Shown: positions 1 to 4,582 of the stretch, piece by piece | Position numbering within the stretch: position 1 is the first letter of the stretch | How the letters are laid out: every line of letters starts with the position of its first letter | Source: Ferruginibacter sp. | Lineage (GTDB): Bacteria; Bacteroidota; Bacteroidia; Chitinophagales; Chitinophagaceae | Assembly (NCBI GenBank): GCA_025362765.1 | Contig: JANYFI010000263.1 | Span: 1 to 5,922 of the forward strand | Length of the DNA stretch: 5,922 nucleotides | Direction of reading: 5' to 3' | Made by a program: the position numbers and the translations under genes | The notes under the pieces: model-generated | The model's database searches: none | The model's input: only the letters and a program-made list of their open reading frames with translations | What the model was told of the DNA's origin: nothing

Positions 1-2
1 TT

Positions 3-20
3 AATACACGAATTACACGA
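3..20. repeat. 9-bp tandem repeat in the spacer after kdpA
   Basis: AATACACGA and ATTACACGA stand head to tail with one mismatch (minus strand TCGTGTAATTCGTGTATT). They lie in the at least 94-base stretch after the kdpA stop codon, in which no ORF, ATG or terminator is seen on the minus strand. I recall this CGTGTAATTCGTG-type sequence as a common spacer repeat in Bacteroidota, unverified. The copy number beyond the left edge is unknown. Confidence 0.5.
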
Positions 21-94
21 TTTTTTTTGCTGAGGGATGAATGCTTCTGCGAATTTGCAGGATATGCCTTTTAAGTCCCTTTAGGAATTTGGGA

Positions 95-1795
95 TTACCT
101 CATTCCGAAATATTCTGCTATTGGGCCCAATGCCAGTGCAGGAAAAAATGATAGCGCGGCAATGATAAATATCACTGCAAAGATCATGATCGCAAAAGTG
201 GAGGTATCTGTTTTTAGCGTACCTGCACTTTCCGGCACATATTTCTTTTTAGCTAAAATACCTGCAATTGCCACCGGCCCTATGATAGGTAAAAAGCGTC
301 CCAATATCATTACGATACCACAGGCAATATTCCAGAATGGCGTATTATCACCCAACCCTTCAAAGCCGCTACCATTGTTGGCGGATGAGGAAGTGAATTC
401 GTAGAGCATTTCACCAAAGCCATGACTGCCGGGGTTGTTTAACCAGGCGGCGTATGCTTCCGGATTGTGTGCATACAAATGTGAGGCGATGGCCGTACCT
501 ACCAATATCAGGAACGGATGTAGTAATGCTATGATGGCCGCTATTTTCATCTCTTTGGCTTCTATTTTTTTACCAAGAAACTCCGGTGTACGCCCTACCA
601 TTAATCCGCTGATGAAAACGGCGATGATCATGAAAATATAGAAATTTAAAAAGCCTACGCCAACCCCGCCATAAAAGGAATTGATCATCATGCCCAGCAT
701 GGCGAACATACCGGTAAGAGGTGTAAAGCTATCGTGCATGGCATTGACGGAACCGTTGGAAGTTACTGTTGTTGTAATACCCCAATACGCAGAAGCGGCC
801 GGCCCAAAGCGTACTTCCTTGCCTTCCATACTGCCCAGGTTTTGTACCAGCCCCATTTTATGAATGGCGTTGCTGCCTTTCATTTCCTGGTAGACGGATG
901 GAATGACAAGTAATAAAAAGCCGATCGTCATTACTCCAAAAACCATCAGGGCAAACTTCTTTCTTTTCAAGATATAACCCAATGCAAAGATCATTGCGAT
1001 GGGGATGAGGATGATGCAAACATTCTCTATCATGTTGGTGAAATAGTTGGGATTTTCCATCGGGTGAGCACTGTTCACACCAAAATAACCACCACCGTTG
1101 GTACCTATTTGTTTAATGGCAATCATAGCTGCAGCAGGCCCTCTTGATACATTTACTGTATCACCCTGCATGGAAATAAACTGGTCTTTACCCTGGAAGG
1201 TCATGGGGGTGCCATTGAACAACAAAATGATGGCTACCACAATTGAAATGGGCAATAAGATCCTGGTGCATGATTTTACAAAGTATACATAAAAGTTACC
1301 CAGTTTATCAGCGTTCTTTTCCTTCATGGCTTTAAATACTACCGCACATGCCGCCATGCCTGCGCCGGCGCTTACAAACTGAAAAAACATCAGCAATAAC
1401 TGACCGAGGTAGGATACGCCGCTTTCTCCTGAATAGTGTTGCAGGTTAGTGTTGGAAACAAAACTGATGGTAGTGTTAAAAGCAAGGTCAGCACTCATAG
1501 ATGGATTGCCATCGGGGTTAAGTGGCAGCCAGCTCATGTTCATTAAAACCAGCATGGATAATAAAAACCACACCAGGTTAATTACCAGTAAAGCAACGAG
1601 GTTTTGCTGCCAGGTCATTTCTTTTTCTGGTTTGACGCCACCCATTTTGTAAAACATTTTGTCTAACGGGTTTATGAGAGGATCAAACCATGTTTTATCA
1701 CCGCTATATACTTTTCCCATATACCGGCCCAATGGAATGGCCAGCAAAATGGTGATAATAAACATGACGAATACGCCAATAATTTCTGTGTTCAT
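95..1795 (-). CDS. kdpA: KdpA, K+-binding and translocating subunit of the Kdp ATPase
   Basis: KdpA is the K+-channel-like membrane subunit of the high-affinity KdpFABC P-type ATPase. It selects K+, and ATP hydrolysis by KdpB drives transport. The 566 aa match the family length (E. coli 557). All four selectivity-filter loops are visible: SNTNLQHYSG (114-123), IGTNGGGYFG (230-239), TSNGSVNAMH (345-354) and SANNGSGFEG (471-480). The second includes the glycine run known to set K+ selectivity in E. coli. NSAHPMENP follows at 241-249. About ten membrane helices are expected. The ATG at 1795 gives a normal N terminus, leading straight into helix 1 (MNTEIIGVFVMFIITILLAI). No Shine-Dalgarno sequence precedes it; a tandem repeat occupies that place. 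kdpB is expected after the gene, beyond the window. No frameshift or missing motif is seen. Confidence 0.97.
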   Translation of the reverse strand: MNTEIIGVFVMFIITILLAIPLGRYMGKVYSGDKTWFDPLINPLDKMFYKMGGVKPEKEMTWQQNLVALLVINLVWFLLSMLVLMNMSWLPLNPDGNPSMSADLAFNTTISFVSNTNLQHYSGESGVSYLGQLLLMFFQFVSAGAGMAACAVVFKAMKEKNADKLGNFYVYFVKSCTRILLPISIVVAIILLFNGTPMTFQGKDQFISMQGDTVNVSRGPAAAMIAIKQIGTNGGGYFGVNSAHPMENPNYFTNMIENVCIILIPIAMIFALGYILKRKKFALMVFGVMTIGFLLLVIPSVYQEMKGSNAIHKMGLVQNLGSMEGKEVRFGPAASAYWGITTTVTSNGSVNAMHDSFTPLTGMFAMLGMMINSFYGGVGVGFLNFYIFMIIAVFISGLMVGRTPEFLGKKIEAKEMKIAAIIALLHPFLILVGTAIASHLYAHNPEAYAAWLNNPGSHGFGEMLYEFTSSSANNGSGFEGLGDNTPFWNIACGIVMILGRFLPIIGPVAIAGILAKKKYVPESAGTLKTDTSTFAIMIFAVIFIIAALSFFPALALGPIAEYFGMR

Positions 1796-1800
1796 AATAA

Positions 1801-1828
1801 TGTGAATTGTGAATGGTCAATGGTAAAG
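1801..1828. repeat. Degenerate 7-bp tandem repeat in front of kdpA
   Basis: Four consecutive heptamers read TGTGAAT, TGTGAAT, GGTCAAT, GGTAAAG on the plus strand. The first two are identical and the others drift. The block ends five bases before the kdpA start codon, where a ribosome-binding site would normally be, and it abuts the hairpin. From memory, similar GTGAATGGTCAATGG-type repeats are scattered in spacers of Bacteroidota genomes; I cannot verify that here. Confidence 0.55.
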
Positions 1829-1847
1829 GGCTAATTTCGAATAGCCC
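1828..1847 (-). other. Hairpin between kdpF and kdpA
   Basis: GGGCTA at 1828-1833 and TAGCCC at 1842-1847 form a 6-bp stem with an 8-base loop. On the transcribed strand it is followed by only TTTA, so it is not a normal terminator. It could be an mRNA-processing or stability element that sets the kdpF:kdpA ratio, or simply the end of the adjacent repeat block. Confidence 0.4.
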
Positions 1848-1875
1848 GTTTCATTCTCCTTTTGAATGTTCTTTT

Positions 1876-1953
1876 TTAAAATTTTTCTGGCTTTATCAAT
1901 ACATAACAGATGTAACAAAATACCAGGATAGATAAAATGAAAAGTAATAGCAT
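1876..1953 (-). CDS. kdpF: KdpF, small subunit of the K+-transporting ATPase (25 aa)
   Basis: KdpF is a one-helix inner-membrane peptide that binds and stabilises the KdpABC pump; in E. coli it is 29 aa. This 25-aa product starts MLLLFILSILVFCYICYV and ends LIKPEKF. The tail YVLIKPEKF is the recognisable KdpF signature. The hydrophobic helix covers about residues 2-18. No other in-frame ATG lies upstream before the preceding gene, so the ATG at 1953 is well fixed. It has no Shine-Dalgarno sequence. It sits immediately upstream of kdpA, the standard kdpFABC order, but with an 80-base spacer that holds repeats and a hairpin. Such short genes are easily missed by gene callers. Confidence 0.88.
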   Translation of the reverse strand: MLLLFILSILVFCYICYVLIKPEKF

Positions 1954-1982
1954 GGTGTAAAATTTTATGCCTGATGCGGTGA

Positions 1983-2069
1983 TCAGATTTTGTCAAAAAA
2001 ATCGATTGCTTTAAAAAAAAGGGCAAACGCTGCAATGCCTGCCACAACCAGAATAATAGTGAGTAACAT
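1983..2069 (-). CDS. Small single-span membrane peptide, 28 aa, upstream of kdpF
   Basis: Not recognised with certainty. It starts MLLTIILVVAGIAAFALFF, one transmembrane helix, and has a short amphipathic charged tail, KAIDFFDKI. It begins three bases after the preceding stop, in the same frame (TAA TTC ATG), and ends 29 bases before kdpF. Size and layout resemble KdpF (one N-terminal helix and a short polar tail), but the tail lacks the KdpF ending KPEKF. It could be a second small Kdp subunit, a KdpF relative or a translation-coupling leader. Tight packing between two other small membrane ORFs is the main evidence that it is real. Confidence 0.62.
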   Translation of the reverse strand: MLLTIILVVAGIAAFALFFKAIDFFDKI

Positions 2070-2072
2070 GAA

Positions 2073-2186
2073 TTAGTATTTAAAAAATTTATAAATAATG
2101 CCCGTTAGTATAAAAAATGCGTAGACTATGGCGAACAGGTGAAAAGGCTTTATTTTGTTTTTAAAGCGTTTAAGATCGTGTAGCAT
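2073..2186 (-). CDS. Small single-span membrane peptide, 37 aa, first gene of the Kdp cluster
   Basis: I do not recognise this gene. It starts MLHDLKRFKNKIKPFH, a strongly basic segment. One hydrophobic stretch of about 18 residues (LFAIVYAFFILTGIIY) follows and it ends KFFKY. By the positive-inside rule the basic N terminus probably faces the cytoplasm. The ATG at 2186 is preferred. The frame stays open to a TTG at 2258, giving 61 aa, but that extension is neither ATG-started nor clearly protein-like, and it covers the probable promoter region. Its TAA is only three bases before the next ATG, suggesting coupled translation. It lies just after the kup terminator and leads into kdpF and kdpA, so it may be an accessory or leader of the K+ pump. 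That role is inferred. Confidence 0.62.
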   Translation of the reverse strand: MLHDLKRFKNKIKPFHLFAIVYAFFILTGIIYKFFKY

Positions 2187-2204
2187 AAAGGTTGATTTTG
2201 TTTG

Positions 2205-2225
2205 CAATATGCCAAACAATATGCC
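2205..2225 (-). promoter_or_regulatory. 9-bp direct repeat just upstream of the Kdp small-gene cluster
   Basis: On the minus strand GGCATATTG occurs twice with a 12-base period (2225-2217 and 2213-2205, spacer TTT). It lies 19-39 bases before the ATG of the first small gene, where a promoter or operator is expected. It gives GG-N10-GG, one base from the sigma-54 requirement GG-N10-GC. The flanks (AGGCATA, TTTGG) resemble TGGCACG and TTGC only in part. This is therefore a repeat of likely regulatory meaning rather than a proven -24/-12 promoter. No good Bacteroidota -33/-7 promoter was found in this stretch. Confidence 0.35.
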
Positions 2226-2252
2226 TTGATCAGGGTAAGCGGGAAATAATTG

Positions 2253-2263
2253 TTGCAATGCAA
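2253..2263. repeat. Small palindrome TTGCA-A-TGCAA upstream of the Kdp cluster
   Basis: Perfect 5-bp arms flank a single central base. The site is about 67-77 bases upstream of the first small gene and lies in the only sizeable noncoding stretch between kup and the Kdp genes. It could be an operator half of the promoter region. It is short, so chance is a real alternative. Confidence 0.25.
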
Positions 2264-2308
2264 TACAGTAAAGGGTTTCAGAAAATTACATCAGAAAACA
2301 GGTATTTA

Positions 2309-2341
2309 AATAAATAAAAAACCCTTCCGTTTTGGAAGGGT
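2309..2341 (-). terminator. Intrinsic terminator of kup
   Basis: ACCCTTCC (2321-2328) pairs with GGAAGGGT (2334-2341), an 8-bp stem with loop GTTTT. On the minus strand it is followed by TTTTTATTTATTT. It lies 22 bases after the kup stop codon and separates kup from the Kdp small-ORF cluster. Its sequence is nearly the same as the terminator after the response regulator. Confidence 0.9.
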
Positions 2342-2363
2342 GCTTTATCAAAAAGGAAGGGGT

Positions 2364-4331
2364 TTATATGTGTCCTATCCGTTTCAGCGGAATGTTCATT
2401 ACCGGTGAAACCACCAGCGGAATGCGTTCAATTGCGGTATCTCCCATTTCCAGTCCGAATGCTTTTTTATCAGACTGGCCAAGATTGAGAATGGCGAAAT
2501 AGGAGTTCAGAATAAAGCTGTCTTTAACAGAAAACTCATTTTCAATGGAAAGAAATTTCTGTATCAGCACGTACCGTACATCTGCTGAAATATTGTGTTT
2601 GTTTAATAATGGCGCCTCGGCCACATAATCAATTTCCAGTTCATGGTGTTCCACCATTTCCTGCATTACTTTTTTCAGGAAGAGATTGATTCTTGGCTGA
2701 ATGCGGAAACCCAGCCGGAATTCCACGCGGATGATTTTATCGTGTTCAATTTCTTCCACTGAGTATTCCATGGTGTACGGTTCATCCGTCCGGTCGATAT
2801 GTACAAACCAGTAAACATCGGCCCGCTTCGGTCTCTTGCTGAAAATAGATTCTAAAATTCTTTTTTCAATACTCTTATGGCTGTTGGCTTTTGTAAGGTA
2901 TACAAGATGGGTAGCGTATTTTGGTTCGTTTAAATTACCACTCAGGTTGTGCAGCGCCTCTACAAAAGGCTGGATGGTTTCAAAATGTAAAAAACGATTG
3001 GTGATTTTTCTTGCCTTGTACCAGATATACATGATGAATACCAGCATAATTTCAAAGATCAGGAACATCCACCGCTGTTTTATCTTGGCCACGTTGGCTA
3101 TAAAGAAAGAAACTTCTACCGCTAAAAATATCGTGAGGATAATCATGATAATTGGCGCAGCCCATTTTTTTATAAACTTCATGTAATAAAACATCAGTAA
3201 GGTCGTCATCAGCATGGCAATGGTGATAGAGAAACCGTAGGCCGCTTCCATGGCGGCGGATTCTTTAAAGTACAACATCATTACCACGCAGCCAATCCAC
3301 AAAATCCAGTTGATACTTGGGATATAAATTTGTCCCCTTACATTGGTCGGAAATTTAATGGTGATGCGTGGCCAGAAATTCATGTTCACGGCTTCACTGA
3401 TTAATGTAAAAGAACCACTGATCAGGGCCTGGCTGGCAATAATGGTCGCCATCGTGGCTATAATAATAGCCGGTAATAAGAATATATGTGGCACAATGGC
3501 ATAAAAAGGATTAATACCATCCAGCGTTGTTTTGCCACTTTTTAACAACCAGGCGGCCTGGCCAAAATAATTGGCCACCAATGCGATTTTGACGAATATC
3601 CAGCTAACCTGTATATTCTTTCTGCCGCAATGCCCCAAATCGCTGTACAAAGCTTCTGCCCCCGTAGTGCATAAAAAAACAGACCCGAGTAACCAAAATC
3701 CTTTGGGATAATGGCTTAGTAAATCGTATGCGTAATAAGGGTTAAAGGCAGAGAGTATATGCGGGTAATAAGTTATTTGAACAATGCCTAACACCATGAT
3801 CATTGAAAACCAGATAAGCATGATGGGGCCGAAAGAACTGCCGATTACCTTGGTGCCGAATTGCTGAAAGAAAAACAATAAGGAAATTATGCCTACGATG
3901 ATACCAATGGTCAATGCATTTCCAGGCACAATGATATTTTCCAAACCATGTACACCGTTTAGACCTTCAATTGCTGAAGAAACGGATATTGGCGGTGTGA
4001 TGATACCATCTGCTAATAAGGTAGCGGCACCTAAGGCGGCGGGAAAATATAACCAGTGGCGGTATCGCCAAACAATGGCGTACAGGGAGAAAATACCGCC
4101 CTCGCCTTTATTGTCGGCCTGCAGTGTGAGCAGGATATATTTAAAGGTAGTTTGCAGGGTTAAGGTCCAGAATACGCACGAAATACCACCATAAACCAAT
4201 TGATCTGATATCACTCTTTTTCCAATAATGGCCGAAAAAACATACAAGGGTGAAGTGCCAATGTCTCCAAAAATAATTCCAAGGGTAATCAATAGGCCGG
4301 CGCCGGTAACTTTTTTTAAGTTAGGATGCAT
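2364..4331 (-). CDS. kup: Kup-family K+ uptake transporter
   Basis: Inner-membrane K+ importer of the KUP/HAK/KT family, in which K+ uptake is coupled to H+. The 655 aa form a complete protein, slightly longer than E. coli Kup (about 622 aa). The family signature GDIGTSPLY is at 22-30, with the acidic residue D23. Conserved segments follow: ADNKGEGGI (72-80), DGIITPPISV (108-117) and TGAEALYSDLGH (223-234). About twelve hydrophobic segments span roughly 12-438, and a soluble cytoplasmic domain covers about 440-655. The ATG at 4331 gives the normal N terminus (MHPNLKKVTGAG), directly before the first helix. There is no Shine-Dalgarno sequence, as usual in Bacteroidota. The gene stands between two intrinsic terminators and so is probably a single-gene unit. 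It lies just before the Kdp genes, so a constitutive-type and an inducible-type K+ importer are adjacent. No damage is seen. Confidence 0.96.
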   Translation of the reverse strand: MHPNLKKVTGAGLLITLGIIFGDIGTSPLYVFSAIIGKRVISDQLVYGGISCVFWTLTLQTTFKYILLTLQADNKGEGGIFSLYAIVWRYRHWLYFPAALGAATLLADGIITPPISVSSAIEGLNGVHGLENIIVPGNALTIGIIVGIISLLFFFQQFGTKVIGSSFGPIMLIWFSMIMVLGIVQITYYPHILSAFNPYYAYDLLSHYPKGFWLLGSVFLCTTGAEALYSDLGHCGRKNIQVSWIFVKIALVANYFGQAAWLLKSGKTTLDGINPFYAIVPHIFLLPAIIIATMATIIASQALISGSFTLISEAVNMNFWPRITIKFPTNVRGQIYIPSINWILWIGCVVMMLYFKESAAMEAAYGFSITIAMLMTTLLMFYYMKFIKKWAAPIIMIILTIFLAVEVSFFIANVAKIKQRWMFLIFEIMLVFIMYIWYKARKITNRFLHFETIQPFVEALHNLSGNLNEPKYATHLVYLTKANSHKSIEKRILESIFSKRPKRADVYWFVHIDRTDEPYTMEYSVEEIEHDKIIRVEFRLGFRIQPRINLFLKKVMQEMVEHHELEIDYVAEAPLLNKHNISADVRYVLIQKFLSIENEFSVKDSFILNSYFAILNLGQSDKKAFGLEMGDTAIERIPLVVSPVMNIPLKRIGHI

Positions 4332-4347
4332 AAGAAAATTTTGATAA

Positions 4348-4377
4348 AAAAATTAGGTAACAACAGCTTACAAACAA
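4348..4377 (-). promoter_or_regulatory. Weak candidate Bacteroidota-type promoter for kup
   Basis: Bacteroidota primary-sigma promoters typically show TTG or TTTG near -33 and TAnnTTTG near -7. On the minus strand, TTG (4377-4375) is followed after 19 bases by TAATTTTT (4355-4348), which lacks only the final G. Transcription would start within about 15 bases of the kup ATG. AT-rich sequence gives such matches by chance, so this is a suggestion only. A GG-N10-GC pair also occurs here (4380 to 4367), but its flanks do not resemble a sigma-54 -24/-12 element. Confidence 0.22.
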
Positions 4378-4386
4378 CCGTTGTAA
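4368..4386. promoter_or_regulatory. Inverted repeat TTACAA-N7-TTGTAA, possible operator of kup
   Basis: Two perfect 6-bp arms (4368-4373 and 4381-4386) with a 7-base spacer lie about 37-55 bases upstream of the kup start codon. The second arm overlaps a smaller dyad, CAACCGTTG. Position and symmetry suit a regulator-binding site, and it overlaps the -33 part of the promoter candidate described separately. The binding protein is unknown. Confidence 0.35.
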
Positions 4387-4485
4387 AAGCAGGTTACAAT
4401 AGCTCATTGCTAAAGGAAGATCATTTTATTTGTACGGTATTTATAATTGGACAAAATCAGTAAACCTTTTGATAGCAGTAAGTTC

Positions 4486-4514
4486 GGCGAAACTATTTAA
4501 TTAAATTCATCGCC
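4486..4514. repeat. Nested inverted repeat upstream of kup
   Basis: GGCGA at 4486-4490 pairs with TCGCC at 4510-4514. Between them lies a perfect 12-bp palindrome, ATTTAATTAAAT (4495-4506). It is in the noncoding stretch between the regulator terminator and kup, about 155-185 bases before the kup start. It could be a protein-binding dyad or a hairpin, but AT-rich palindromes arise easily by chance here. No function can be assigned. Confidence 0.4.
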
Positions 4515-4533
4515 AAATTCATTGCAAAAAAAA

Positions 4534-4562
4534 TAATAAAAAACCCTCCGTTTTGGGAGGGT
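4534..4562 (-). terminator. Intrinsic terminator of the response regulator gene
   Basis: On the minus strand a 7-bp stem (ACCCTCC at 4543-4549 on the plus strand pairing with GGAGGGT at 4556-4562) has a 6-base loop and is followed by a T-rich run (TTTTTTATTATT). It lies about 20 bases after the regulator's TAA. It separates the regulator transcript from kup, so kup probably needs its own promoter or read-through. Confidence 0.88.
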
Positions 4563-4582
4563 GATTTTCATTTTGAAATGGT

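Noticed and set aside
1834..1863. Minus-strand AAAAGGAG followed by ATG and a 7-codon ORF (MKRAIRN) before kdpA, a possible leader peptide
   Set aside because: Only one base separates the GGAG from the ATG, too close for normal initiation, and the ORF is out of frame with kdpA. It overlaps the hairpin, so attenuation was considered, but there is no T-run and no regulatory codon cluster.
1971..1986. Hairpin CTGAT-N6-ATCAG at the end of the 28-aa ORF
   Set aside because: The stem is only 5 bp and AT-containing, with no T-run. It is too weak to call a terminator or a processing site.
1817..2047. 76-codon minus-strand open frame covering the kdpF region
   Set aside because: It starts at TTG and overlaps the 28-aa ORF and kdpF in another frame. 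Its translation is not membrane-like or recognisable, while the alternative frames give a clear KdpF signature.
2204..2217. Minus-strand TTGGCATATTGCA as a sigma-54 promoter
   Set aside because: It has TGGCA and TTGCA-like halves, but only 6 bases lie between GG and GC instead of the required 10.
2187..2258. N-terminal extension of the 37-aa ORF to 61 aa
   Set aside because: The extension would start at TTG, and its residues show no membrane or domain character. It would also place the probable promoter repeat inside coding sequence. The ATG at 2186 is the simpler start.
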